Assembly: GCF_020520425.1 (NCBI RefSeq)
Contig: NC_079487.1
Coordinates: 132,764,385 to 132,828,384 of the forward strand
From: Spinacia oleracea
Taxonomy: Eukaryota; Streptophyta; Magnoliopsida; Caryophyllales; Amaranthaceae
Length of the DNA stretch: 64,000 bases
Direction: 5' to 3'
Below, piece by piece: positions 45,841 to 58,700 of this stretch; positions within the stretch are counted from its first letter, which is position 1, and every line of letters starts with the position of its first letter. Both the position numbers and the translations under genes were made by a program. Under the pieces are notes generated by a model, which saw only the letters and a list, made by a program, of their open reading frames with translations, did not search any database and was not told where the DNA came from.

Positions 45841-48800
45841 TTATTGGTTGGATGTAGTGTTACCTCCATCAACAGTCCAGTACTGTTTAACAGCAACCAG
45901 TATCTTCTCGGGAACCAATGGTCCGTCCTCGTGATCCACCATTCTCGTGTCCCACCTCATCCCAGATACTATCTTTTTCACCTTTACGAGCACGTCTACT
46001 TCATCCCGAATTATTACTGCTCCTTCAGGACGCAGAATTCGGTCCATCTCTATAAGTATGTCTTCCAAGTTGCATCTGCATTGATCAAAAACAGTTCTTA
46101 AAAACTACAAGGACAAAATAGACAATGACTTTACAGTAAATCTGGACCACCACTGTCCTGGTGATTGGGGCACGGGGTGAAGACAGCAATTTTGACTTCT
46201 TTCAATCTCATTCAGACACCTTAAGCAAGTTTGTGAGTACTGGGCTTCAAGTTCTGCTGAATGGAACAGCAATAACATAATGGAACACTCATCGACTCAT
46301 CCGAGCACCACCAGAACAGTAAGAAATGGAAAATGCAATTTGGATTATACACACAGGTGCACAATACTCACCGTGCACCCCGATGAACATTCAACATTGA
46401 ATAGTTGAATACCTAATGAACACGGAGAATGATTTCAATGTACGCGTCCAAGTGAAACATTTTATTATAGGTTCTTAGGATTTAAACTATATTACCTCCG
46501 TTTCAGAAAGTTCTTTATGCTTTGGAAAATGTGTCCAAATTATAAAAACTTTCACCGTAAATTCTCACCATTATATACATCAAAACGTTACATATAAGAT
46601 CTTGTTAGATTGGTCTCGGGATGTATTTTCAGAATATCAATTTTTTATAATTTTTTCACATACGAAATTGGATATATTAGTAGTTAAATATTGCATTGGA
46701 GTCCGAGCAAATAGTAACCGTAAAGATCTTTTTGAAACGGAGGTAGTATGTTACATTTACTGTATGTTCTTTACGTATGAACAATATGTTATTTGAATTT
46801 GAACTATATGTTCATTTAAAAACAGGGTGCGTATGAACAATATGTTCTTTGAATTTGCGTATGAACAATATGTTCTTTGAATTTGAACTATATGTTCATT
46901 TGGATGGGCACCAGAGTGCATAAACCACATTTTGATGTCTCATTTTCCTGACTGACATAATTCATCAAAAGACTTTAGTAATCCACAGGGTACCTCGTAC
47001 AATCTCAAATACCATGTCAAAAATTGATATAGTAGAACGATTACGTATCCACCTTGTTATAATAAAGGAAAGACATATTCATCGTATCAGGTTTGTAAAG
47101 AAAGAAATTATAAGCAAATGATCAGGCACCAAAATTTAAGTGTTCGCATAAGAAGAGTTTATCATACATGTAGCTTTAATGAATTAATTCAATGGCAGCG
47201 TTGGAAAGACTTACTTGTTCTTGTATAGACTAAAGACGCCGTTAGCATGAATCAAGTCATATGTCCTCGGGTATGTAGAGAAACCCTCACACCTACAGCA
47301 AAGAGGAACCATGTTAACGGAAACCTAGAATGTACAGAGAAATTACTATAGCATAATCAGTTTTCACAGAATTATGCTTGTTAAAAAGCTGGAAATCAGC
47401 ACGTACCAGTCATGATAGATACCAACAAGTCCTCGCTCGTAAATAACACCCAAGGTATTCTTTTTAGCTATAGTCGGCATGACGTTCATAACCCACGATT
47501 TGGAAGAATAGATTGCAGCAGCAAAACCTCCTAACCCGGCATTCATATCCATAATGTTACGGTATCTTCCGGTATCAAGTACGCTATTGATTCTTTTATA
47601 AGCTTTTACATGCTTCTTCCACATACTATTGTCCTTCAAGTATGCATCAACAGAAATTCCAGGAACAGATCCACTAGCTATCCTGGGAGGTACTGCATAC
47701 AACCTCTCAGGGAATGGTTTCAGTTGATCACCAGCACCATCACTTGGGAACGGTGTAATACAAGTCTCCATTTTCTGATACCTGAAAACAACAAAGAGAA
47801 GGACCAAGCTAAGAAACCAAGCCAACTAAACAAGGGTTCATTGCAGCAAAATGGTTCAGGGAATGCTTAGTACACATACTAATGATTTAAAACATTTTTA
47901 ATCGCCGCTATTCAACATTTATGCATAGTCAAAGCTTGCATATAGTAGCAGTTTAAAAATAACACATATTCATTAATCTGACAAGACTGAAAAGTCAGCT
48001 TTGTTGATAAGAGGTTCAATGAATGCTTATTTATACGAGTTATTGATTTAGAACTCTATTGATCCCCATTTTTCAACATTTGTGAAAACTATAAGACCAC
48101 ATGTAGTTGACGGTCAACATTTTCGCTAACGATCTCTCGTCGAGGAATAAACAAGATAAGAAGGGAGGATACAGAAAGCAAGGACCTGCTGATATAGTGA
48201 CATGTCTTATGCTGCTTGAAATGGACTATAAGCTGCACATGAAAGATCTCTCCATCAAGAAAATTGTGAAGACAAGGACTTCTCCCACAGTAAATGACAA
48301 AGGTTTTATACTAGTTTTGGGAGCTAAACTGTCGAATTGTAAGTCTGTATTAAATAGTACGGAGTATTTAGTGACAGTAAAGGAAAACCTCCTGACAGCC
48401 AACCCCCAACCCACCCCTCAAAAGAAAAAACATGTTTTATGATGGGTGAGAGTAAGAGCACTGAGAAGGGATTTTCTACGAGAGTTGTTGCTTTAACACA
48501 AGAAAAATCCCCGAGATTCCTGTTCTCTTGACTAATAGAGCAACAAAGCAGATCAGAACACATCAAACACAAATCAATAGGCAAGGGGGAAATGACTTTT
48601 ACAGCATCTAATTTATAAGGCTTCTTCTTTAAAACACCTTGCCATGTGCCACTCCTGTTTTGCACAAATATTATCACATTGTAATATTGTATCAAGGACC
48701 TTTTATAGTTTTCTTCTTAGTGCTTCTCATACTTCAAAATAATGACGGTTTTGGTAAGCCTTGAACCTTTGACCTTAACTCCAAAATCCATGCACCAACC

Positions 48801-50860
48801 ACCTCTATACACATAAAGAGTTCATTGTTTTATGACAAAGAATGTTAATACAGAGCATCATTTAGTATTTACAAGACTCTTCGTACAATCGTACAACACA
48901 CTTATAGCAACAAATCCGTAATAGCACACAAATCTATGAGTCACAAAACTTATGCTTGAAAGCACCATGCATTGCCTAAATCAAATATTAGTTCCAAATA
49001 TTAAAAGCTGAAAGGCCTGAGACATACAAACAAAAGTAGGATAGAGAAAAAGGAGGGAAGGATTACGAGTAAAATATCTTAAGATAGAAGCGTACCAAAC
49101 TTCATCGGGATTGGATTTACAAACGGTAGCCTGGGACTCTTCTAGTTTACTACGACATGAATCAGCATCTTGACTTTTTTGCCACACACCTATTTCACCC
49201 TTCTGGTGTATCTTCTCCCAGCAAAGAAGTTTAGCCACTTTTACAATGTTATCATACTCTTTCTTCAAATCCTCCTTAGGGCGTTGCCATGATATGTAAT
49301 TATTCTGATAGTTAATAGGAGGACCTGAAAGCACCCAGTAGCCACCTGGTCTAAGAACACGATCAACTTCCATCATATACATACCAGCTGCACAAGGAAA
49401 GACCAAAAATGTTCCAGATTAGCTGCAAGTCGTATAAATGAAAACAAACATAACTCAATAGATTCTCAAGAACCCTTCAAAAGTATATTTCAATCACATA
49501 AACCCTTCAAAAGAAAACAAAAGCTACAAAAATAGAGATCATTTATCAATCTAAATGACAGCTCAGACACCAAAATCTCACCATTTCCACCCCATGGAAT
49601 TAAGCAACGAGAACAATGAGCCATATCGAAAGCATTTGACGGATAGGGCATCCTTATTGTTCCAAGAACGCCTATAACAGCAGGTACTCCCCTTTCAAGA
49701 GCAAACTGAACTTGAGCCTCGTGAGAATCTCTAGGCGCAAATGACATTGCAATAACGTTTCTGCTCCAAAGGTATGCTCCCAAACTTGCAACCTATCACA
49801 GATATCAAAGTCAGCATAGAAATACTAACATTTACGGCCCATTTGGTAGCCTGTAATAAATGGTCAATGAGAATAAATGTAAGTGTTATTTGGCAAGAAA
49901 AATAACATTACAATGTCCATGGTAATGAAACCTTATCTCAAACTTGGTGTGTTTCTTCATAAATTTGCATTCCCACCAAATACCACTCCCTTAATGAGTG
50001 GTAATGAAAATTTATGGAAAAAAATAGATAATTTTGAGTGAACTAGCATTACCGTGGAAATGGATATTGATTTTCCTTACAAATTTACATACAAATTCAT
50101 TGCCATTGACACCATTTATGACCGGCTATCGAAAGGACCGTTAAGGGTTTCTAGCGGATAAACAAGAACTAACTGATGACAATGTAGATCTAGTGAAAGA
50201 AGAGAAATCGGATCATACCCCACATCCAGTGTCTAGAGCTGTCCTGACAGTCCCGTTCTTCATTGGAATCACAGAAGCTAGCTGATCAATATATTTATCT
50301 GCTCCTTGAGGAAACTGTGTCCCACCACCAGGGAATCTGAAGACATTTCCCTCATACTGGATCCAGTTTTGAATAGCCTTCTCCACTGTCAAAGCTTTAT
50401 AAGGAGCATTCGCAAATGGTACATAATCACGGCTTTTAGGCCATGAAAATGGAGTTACATATCCCTTTGGTGCTGGTATAAGGCAATGCATTTTCTCTTC
50501 CTCGGGTGGACAATGCCTTTCTCTATAAACCATATTATCTCTCGGGAACATCATTGCACGCTTTTGGTCTTGGCATGGAGTGTAATCGGTGTATTTAGCC
50601 TTGCACGGCTCAAACACTTTCGTGTTAATACTAGAATCCCCGGTTTTAATCTCCCCGCCATGATGAGTCTCGAAATTCAAGTTTGAGAGCACCGCACAAT
50701 CCGCCCCACTTTTTGTAATCTCCATAGCAATACTATCTCCCTTCCCAAACCCACTTCTCTGCCATGCCCCCAATAGATAAAAGAAGCCACATAAACCGAC
50801 TACGATAAATATAGAAAAAGAACTCCTGGTTCTATTGTCACCGGACGTTTTGTTTGCCAT
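45841..50860 (-). CDS. PMT2: PMT2/PMT14-type Golgi methyltransferase (610 aa, 6 coding exons)
   Basis: Members of this DUF248 family are type II Golgi membrane proteins that use S-adenosylmethionine; several are linked to homogalacturonan (pectin) methylation. Coding exons on the minus strand are 50219-50860, 49582-49792, 49096-49387, 47407-47781, 47215-47292 and 45841-46075. All joins are GT-AG and in phase, giving 1833 nt. A short cytosolic N terminus precedes one anchor helix ([18 protein letters not shown], about residues 16-33) and the family phrase [10 protein letters not shown]. Family blocks follow: [36 protein letters not shown], the SAM motif [10 protein letters not shown] (around 208-217), LIPWGGN, the second half-domain [16 protein letters not shown], then [17 protein letters not shown] and [20 protein letters not shown]. 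Length equals that of Arabidopsis PMT2 (about 611). Assignment to PMT2 rather than PMT14 is a judgement. Confidence 0.95.
46492..46748. mobile_element. Stowaway-like MITE in PMT intron 5
   Basis: The left end TTACCTCCGTTTCAGAAAG followed by TTCTTTATG (46492) and the right end GATCTTTTTGAAACGGAGG followed by TAGTA (46725-46746) are inverted repeats of about 28 bp. The interior is AT-rich. The element sits between coding exons 5 and 6. Confidence 0.8.
46758..46902. repeat. Tandem copies of a TATGTTCTTTGAATTTG unit
   Basis: GCGTATGAACAATATGTTCT and related pieces (ATGAACAATATGTT(A/C)TTTGAATTTG) occur three times between about 46778 and 46882, and GAACTATATGTTCATTT occurs twice. They directly follow the MITE in PMT intron 5. 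Confidence 0.65.
49834..50141. mobile_element. hAT-like MITE in PMT intron 1
   Basis: The left end ACGGCCCATTTGGTAGCCTG followed by TAATAAATGG (49834) and the right end CATTTATGACCGGCTATCGA followed by AAGGACCGT (50113-50141) form imperfect inverted repeats of about 29 bp. The interior contains complementary arms around TAACATTACAATG/CATTACCG, so the whole element could fold. Confidence 0.65.
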
Positions 50861-50867
50861 TTTACGC

Positions 50868-51480
50868 CTGCAATTATTCCCATGTAATTTCAATTTCTCA
50901 ATCAGTCACAACTTTGAGAAACATCATCAGATCAGCTATTATTAGAATAACAGCATACACACACTACTGATCCTGTGTCGGTTTCGATTTTAGGCTCATG
51001 AAACATTAATCAAGCTACAGTAGCTAATTATAAGACAAACGTATATTATCCACATTAATAAGATCCCAGAAATATTACATAATGTAAACAAAAATAAGTT
51101 GAATTTTCTTCATCAAATCTAGAAAACAACAAAAGCAATCAGTTAACTCAATTATTGCGATTTCAATTCTTATTTCGATTTCTATTTCTAACCAAATTAA
51201 TTGACATCTAACCAATATAACTACCCAAATTAGAGCAAAACCCCACCAGATCGAGATCAAGGAAAATCACATCAATCCAAATCTAAACTACAAATATATT
51301 TAAAATAATCCAATCTTGCAATATGTAATCAACAAACAACCCATCAAAAAGAAATAAACAATGCAGCAAATTATCAAACCTCATTGTCGAAAGAACCAAA
51401 ATAAAGAAATAAAAAATAAAAAAAGAATTGAAAAGAATTATGCAAGAATTATCATTAAAATTATTAAATAAAACTTACCA
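50868..51480 (-). other. Intron in the 5' UTR of the PMT gene
   Basis: A strong acceptor (AATTGCAG, ending about 50868) lies 8 nt before the ATG, and a good donor (CTTTTG|GTAAGT, about 51479) lies upstream. A leader exon therefore begins upstream of 51479, probably near 51600 where CT-rich leader sequence is seen. This makes the MANKTSG start the right one, not an upstream in-frame Met at 50893, which falls in the intron. Confidence 0.65.
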
Positions 51481-51599
51481 AAAGCATTAAAGCGGGGAAG
51501 AAAGGGAGAGAGACTCAGTCAAAACGAAAATTGATGAACAATTCCAATTGGTGACTTCTTCTTCAACTTCTGCTGCAGCTTAAAAGAAACAGAGATCGA

Positions 51600-53080
51600 C
51601 ACAATGATGCGAAAAGATCGAAAAAAAGTGGGAAAGAACCAAAAGGGGGAAGCTTTAATCAATGAAATAAATCAAATTCAATTAAAAATAATGATTGAAA
51701 ACCCTAGAAGTATAATGTTGTTCCCTAGAAGTATAATTATAGGAATTACTAATAGTAGAAGGGATAGTGGGGAGCTGCAGTGAGATGGGAGTGTGCAATT
51801 ATAGTGGCTTACAGGTGAAGATTACAGAGTAGTTGAAGAAGTAGATCTGATGTGGGTCCCACGCGGTAACCACAGAGATAGAGGAGAGAGAATTGGCGGC
51901 ATCGGAATGAACGGCGTGAGACAAGATAACTTGTGTTTTTTAGGGATGTTTTAGGAGATTTTTGTCATTTGGAGTATGTTTAATTCTTTGTAAGACAAAC
52001 TTAATTATAATTCTCATTCTAATTCTCATTCTCACTTTTTTAATTACTAGTGTGTATTATGATTATTATTATATCATGAATTCTATTTTACTCTATGAAT
52101 GAAAATAATGTAATGATCTTATTTGGGTCACTTGATTGGTATAACCGCTATTACCGATCTTTTCGACAGATATGTATGTGAGGATTTATAAAAGTGTACA
52201 GGATATCCTTATATTTTCAATAATGAATTGGTTTCGTCAAGTTTTCGTTAGTGTTTTTTTTTCACCATCTTCATTCTCATACCTTTCGTCCACAAAACCA
52301 GACCCCTACGGCCCTACCCAACCCCCACCTCCATGGCTCCATCAACTTCATTGCCACCACCACTATCACCTTCTCTTCTCCTTTCTTTCTCCTCTCTTCC
52401 CACTTACTATAAGCCACTGAAACTCCACCACTATGTGACAACCACCAAAACCGCCTTCACCATGCACCATCCTCCTTTAATAACTTTCGCCGCCCTTGCC
52501 CTTGTCTTCAACTGTTGCAACTTGCTTCCCCACACGTTAATTTCCTTCTCCCTCTATTTACATGCCCCTTTTTTCATGGATAATCGGGAACCCTAATTTG
52601 AAATTAAAGAAATATAGATCTGATTTGGATTCATTAGAGTACGTTTACTGAATTTTACTGATTTAAACTTTTCTTTGTTGAACTTAACTTATTTTTATTG
52701 AACTTCATTTATCTTTTCTTTAACTTAAACTGAGTTTGACTTTATTTCTATTGAACATTTTTTTTATGGAGGAATGAACATTGCCTTATTTCAAACAAAA
52801 TAACATCAGATAAAATAAGTATATTTTTCTAGACATTTTTATTGGCAAGTAAATTTTATATTTTATTACTTACCAAAGGAAAGCCAAACAAAACAAACCA
52901 TAAACGCATTTGTCAACAAACTACAAAATAAAACTTAGGCTTCAATTTCTAAGCTCCCCACAGTGACTCCACCTTCTAGGAAGGGTTAAGAGTAGGAACT
53001 TCATTAGCCAATATCACCTAATCAACTTCTCTTTCATTACATGGTCACATCGACAAGAACCCCTAAAGAGGATAGTTTTA
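51600..53080. other. PMT promoter and spacer
   Basis: No gene is supported. A Pro/Ser/His-rich pair of overlapping ORFs (52172-52596) comes from CT/CA-rich simple sequence. A degenerate (TTTATTGAACTT)n run lies near 52676-52760. Confidence 0.35.
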
Positions 53081-53379
53081 TACTCCCTCCGTCCTGAAAT
53101 ACTTGAACCGGTTTGACCGACACAGAGTTTATATAATGTAATTGACTTATTGTTTAATTAATTAGATGGTAGTTGATAGTTGGGTATTTTTTAATATAGA
53201 TATGGGATATGTGTCAAATTTTAAAAGAAGGTAGCTAGAGGGTGCATGTGACCACAAAACGACATGTGAAGGGGTAGTTGATATAATATTAATAAAAGTT
53301 TACCATTTATAGAAACGGTGCAAGTAATCCGAGACGACTTTATAAGGAAAGCGGTGCAAGTATTTCAGGAGGGAGTGTA
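53081..53379. mobile_element. Stowaway-like MITE (about 300 bp)
   Basis: The left end TACTCCCTCCGTCCTGAAAT followed by ACTTGAACCG (53081) and the right end GCGGTGCAAGTATTTCAGG followed by AGGGAGTGTA (53351-53379) are inverted repeats of about 30 bp with a TA-type edge. The interior is non-coding. Confidence 0.85.
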
Positions 53380-54146
53380 CTACTCTCTCACAAGCACCGG
53401 TGGAAAGTTTCTTGTTCCTTTGGAGCAAAATACCAGCCATAACCTGATTATGAAAAACACGTTCCAAATAAATGTTGTGAATGTTTTTCCTTTCTGCAAG
53501 CTACTGCAGTATGTTGTACTTCAAGATCAAAAGTGAGATAGCTTCTACTCATCTTCAACTTTACACACAATATAGGTTTATTTTAGACAAAGAAGTTTAT
53601 TTTTCCTGGTTAAACTAAGTTAAGATAAGATAAATTCATATTCCCTACTTCGTAAATATAAGATAAGATCAGTTCAGAAAATTAGGCGCTTAATTCACCC
53701 ATTAATTGCTAATTGAAATGTTAACTATCAAAATGAGTAATACCACAATTGTACGTGTCTGATTTTTTTTTTTAATTGGAAATATGGGTATTGATAAGCG
53801 GTCAATCAATAGGTTTTAGTGTTATGTATTCACTAATCCAACTTATTTATAACTAAGTTGAAATGGTAATAGACAAATTAATTCCCTTGCTTAAAAAAAA
53901 TAAAAAGTACTTGCATTAGCATTTTCTCTGTGATAATTTCAAAATGTTGATAGCATATGATTTCCATGTGAATCCAAATTTGTTGGGAAATTTTCATTTC
54001 TATTGCAACATGCCTCAACTAGGGAATATGATTAGATTGGTTGTAATCCGTAGTCTAGAACACTATCCCTTCTTCAAGCATAAGTTATTTAGTTGCGATT
54101 CGGCAAATTAATTACAATTGTGGATACTTGGTATTTGTTCTCCGCA
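53380..54146. other. Spacer, nothing recognised
   Basis: AT-rich sequence without coding character. No repeat ends identified. Confidence 0.35.
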
Positions 54147-54623
54147 TCTATTACTATATTTTACTATATATTAAAAGAGACACCAGGAATGACACGTGTC
54201 ATTTCCTGGTGAAAAATTTTCCCGTCAAAAACTCTTTTTCAAAAAGACATATTTATTTTATTCTTTTTTTATTTTATCTCCTTTTGTATAAATGTTTATA
54301 TATGGAAAAAAAATATAGAATTATGGAATATGCCATTATTAAAATTTTGGTAAAATTTTAGTCAAATTGTCACGTCAATAATAAAAAATGTTCTTACTCG
54401 ATATTTTGGTCAAATTATCATAATAAATATATCAAATATTTTAGTCTGATCATCATATTAAACATATAAAATATATAATACGTAGTATGTTAAAATATGA
54501 TAAAATGAGTACATTCGAGATTATTAATTACGTAAGGGATAAATAATTCAATTAAAATTTTTATAAAAAAGATGGTCAAATAATAATTTTTAAATATCCG
54601 TGCGTGTACAGGATCTAATCTAG
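54147..54623 (+). mobile_element. Probable non-autonomous Helitron
   Basis: The left end after an A is TCTATTACTATATTTTACTA followed by TATATTAAAAGAG, the TC(T)-type start shared by many plant Helitrons. The right end is AGGATCTAATCTAG followed by T, giving the expected CTRR-T end, with GC-bearing sequence (CCGTGCGTGTACAGG) just inside where a hairpin is expected. Insertion between A and T fits. There is no Rep/Hel coding, so it would be non-autonomous. The hairpin is weak. Confidence 0.45.
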
Positions 54624-55748
54624 TATACCATTAAGATAAACACTTGATTTTTGGTACCGAGAGTTCTTTAACTTTTTGTCAATTTTTTTCATTTGTTAGT
54701 AGATGGTATAATAATGCATTGCCATAATAAGTTTATGCATATATAAATCCATGATACATATGCATGTGAATTATGTGTCTTTCGTATAATGGTAAGTTGT
54801 TAATTGAATACGAATTTGATAGCATGAAGAATAATAACATAGTTAAAACCTTGATTGTAGTTTGTATTAGTAAATAAAACCTTAAGGCATTGTCGAGGTG
54901 AATCACTAGTTTTATTACTCAAAAATACCACATTAAGAATGAAACTAATATGAGATAAACTTGATCAAGATGAACCTACTAATCAACCATAATATACCTA
55001 AATCTTGGGCTTGAAAGTTTGACTTGGTATTTGGGGAAAAAAACATTATTTATGTTTTTCTCGTGAAAAATGACATTCCTCGAAAGTTCAGCATGATCAT
55101 ATCCCTTATTACGGAGTAGCTCAAAATGGGTCAATTTGAGGCCAAAATCCCAGTTTGATGTAACCTTTGACCATATCTAGTTTGAGATACTAGTTTAAAA
55201 CCTTAGAAATTTCAGAGTGTATAAAGACCTTCACTTCTGAATCTTTCTTTTTTTGAAAAAATTACGATATATGAATACGATACCAATCAAGAAAGAACTT
55301 GAATTTTCATAGTTCTAAGACTTAATTGAGCTTGATTTTTTGAAATTTACAATTCGCAAAAACATATTCCATCCGATTTAAAGCTACTAATACATTAAAA
55401 CTTTCACAATCTTCAATACACACATTTTATATTTTATATGTACTCACGACTTTCAACCTACTACACAATATTAACCATTCAAGACACGACCTCATTTCAA
55501 CAATACTTCGTTAATTAATTACTATTCCAAATACTTATTGAAGTTTATTGGTTAAAATGGGGAAATTCAAAAACTTTGACCATAAGATTTAGAAAAATCA
55601 GTTAATTAATTTTTTAAAAAAATAGCATAGAATTTCCCCTTATCATCCCCTTTGCACTTTAATCTTCAATCACTTCATCAGCCTTTCAATCTTCTTCCCT
55701 CGCAATTTTCTCTCTCCTCCTCCTTTTCCTCTACTCTTTCCACCAACA
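54624..55748. other. Spacer and upstream region of the plastid protease gene
   Basis: This AT-rich region contains an ACGGAGTA octamer near 55110 and no open frame of note. CT-rich sequence at 55640-55745 (TTCTCTCTCCTCCTCCTTTT) is probably the 5' UTR of the protease gene. Confidence 0.4.
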
Positions 55749-58700
55749 ATGGCGTCAACTCTCTTATCACCAACATTCCAGATTACAGCAATCAATCGCA
55801 ATTTCCGCACCTTCTTGGCCCCACATCCCTCTTATGCATACCCTAACAACTTTCTACTTCATAAGTATACTATTAATGGAAAGTCAAAGCTGGATTCTTC
55901 ACTATCAGTTGCATGCTCGTACAATTCCAAAAATGGAACTCCGCAACCGAAGGTATGCTTACCCTAATTTACCCTTATGAACTAATTGCTTAATTGTTTG
56001 CTTTGTGGATTATATATGGTTATTTTAATGTGTTTGTTTCTGGGTTTGAGAATTGTTTGTTTCTAAACCTTGGGAGTGATTGTCGATTTCGATGGGATTT
56101 GAATTGAGACTTCATTTCAGTTGGAATTTAACTATTGTTGTTGATTGGTATGTAGGGAGATGGATTGGACTGGCCAATTTTGAAGCGTTGGGATGTTCCT
56201 TGGCCATGGCAAACCATTTCGCTTACCTCGCTTGCTTGTGGATTAAGGTTGTTTTTTCCCCATTTCTTCATGCATATTGCAATTCGTCTTATGATTCAAC
56301 TAAAAAATGGGTTATTTTTATTTATTGTTTTTTGTATGGTGGGGTTGTTGCATTTATTTTCAAGGGTGTATGAGAAGAAAAAAGAAGAGTAAAAATATTA
56401 GTGATATTGTTTTGAGAAGAAGTTAATTTGGTAGACCATTGTGTTCTTGCTATGATTCAACCTCAAACGCAGATAGATGAATGTGATGGACTGATATCTA
56501 ATTGGACCCTGACAAAAAGTGCTTGTTGTCTTGGGTTTAGGTTTGTATAGTAGCATGGAAGTCTTCGTTTTGTTGAATAATTTTCAAGTAGGAACTGTGA
56601 TAGAATGTCCGAGTCCCCAACAATTCATTGCCATTGTTGAATTTTTTTGAATGCTTAGTACATAGAGGATTGGAGCTTTGGAGGGTGCATGTAGAGTAAA
56701 TCAGTAAATAAACATTTTTTGCGAGCATGAAAATCAGAAGTGTGATTATGTGAGAGATCCTTGGAGAAGTTCCTTGTTACAATTTGTGATTAAAATTCTT
56801 GGTATTCTTGGGGATAGTTAATGTTTACAGGAAGGGGAAGAAAGTAAAAAGACTGACAGAAACTAGTTTATTTGGAGCAAAAAGGGATATCGTTATATAG
56901 TTATTGACCTTCCTAGTTCCTTCGTAGAAAGTTGAAATACAATTTAATAAATTCAAATATATTTTGGTTTTTGACTGAAATAATATTTCTTTTGGAAACC
57001 TGTTTAAAGTAGTTCTCGGAAATGTAATTTCCACACTTCAAACGTCATCTTATGTAAACCGTATGTGCTTGTTGATTGTTGCAGTGGCTGTAAAATGTAG
57101 TAATAGTGTCCATTATGGAAGACATATTATTTAAGGGAGGAATGAGCGAGTGACGGTTAAATGTTAATTAAGGTGCACATATGCATTTGTGTTGGCTTTT
57201 CATCAGGAAAGAGGTTCCTAAGCTAAAATAGGTTACGTCACTAACTGATTTTCAGGCAGTTTTGTGCTGACAGGTTTGATAGAGAATCAAGCATTGCCAT
57301 ATCTTGGAATTAACGTTGTGGATTTGTCATTAGATGAAAAGGCAGAACTACTGTTTCTGGATCAAGGGTAAGAATGTGGAAAAGTTTCATTATTTGTTTG
57401 TACGGTTGTACCCTATTTTCTGCTATCTACTCTTTGTATTGTATTTTACGTTTGGTTGAAATTTCCAATTCTTGTTTTTCCAAGAAACTAGTGGAAGAAA
57501 CAAAAAAACCAGAGGGTATCTTGGAAACACGCAAAAGTTAAATCACCATGAGCTGCTTAGCGTCATTTCATCGAGTGAAGTATGGCTATTAATAGAAGGT
57601 CACTGTCTTGCTGCTTCCATTGCTGAAAAGTAAAATATTAGCAGTTAGTCATTGCAGCTTCAAGCTCGGGGGACAAATGACTGGAGTCATGATTTTTGAT
57701 AAAAAAAAACCCTGAATCAGAATTGTAAAGTAAAACTTGGGATACTTCTTTGTAGAATTCCCCAACTTGGTAAAACCTGTTGTGACTTGTGAGCTTTCGG
57801 CTACTTGAGTAAACAAGGGTCAACTTGAGGTATCCTGCGTGTTTTTATTGTTGATGCTTCACTGAAGAAAAGTGTTTATGCTGGTGTAACATCTTCAGTC
57901 TGTTTGTATTCTAAGAATGTCAATCTTTGTTTGATCTAAAAAAACATTGTGAAATGAACTTCTAATGAATTGGGTGTGTAATGTATAATTAAGATGCTTA
58001 TGAACTTTTAATGAATTAGGAGTGTAATGTATAATTAAGATGCTTATGAACTTTTAATGAATTAGGTATGTAATGGGGTAATAGACAATATCCTACCTTG
58101 TCCTCTTGCTGTTAATAATATCTTTCCTATTAAATATTTTTTTACTGAACTAACATCTATGATCCCATGATGTTACTAAAGATTAGGTACTGTAGAAAGT
58201 TCCTGAATTGTTCCATAAAACAGGTTTCCTGTTTATCATTCTGAAATAATGTTTCCATCTATATAAATGTCATTTTAGACCTCTTGCACATTAAGCTCTT
58301 GACTGGTAAGTAGCATTATAATGTTACAAGATTTTTGTTGACCAAAATGCTGTCAGGCCCTGTTGTAATTAGATGGGAGCAACTATCAAATTGTACAACT
58401 TAGAATGATTGATCATTGAAAATTGCCACTTGTAAGCAGCATTTTGGTGTCGTAGGGTTCAATGCATAGTGGTTTCTTAGGGGTTTCCTTTCTCGGATGA
58501 GATATTTTGTAGGTCTTGGTACGTGCGTGTATGACCAGCAGTGGGCCTTCATGAAATAGGGATATTGTGAAAGAACAAAAGTTGAAAACTGTGTGGTTCA
58601 AATGAACATTGGGTGAACTTCCCAGAGATTGTAGTTTTAGTCTTTCTTTGTTACCTCAGATTTATTATTGAGCGGACGAATCTAATGTGTATGACCTTTC

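Noticed and set aside
48107-48442. 111-aa plus-strand ORF inside a PMT intron
   Set aside because: It is antisense to a well-supported gene's intron, without known motifs; probably chance.
52172-52596. Pro/Ser/His-rich ORFs resembling a cell-wall protein
   Set aside because: They derive from CT/CA-rich simple sequence; there is no signal peptide at a sensible Met and no repeated cell-wall motif.
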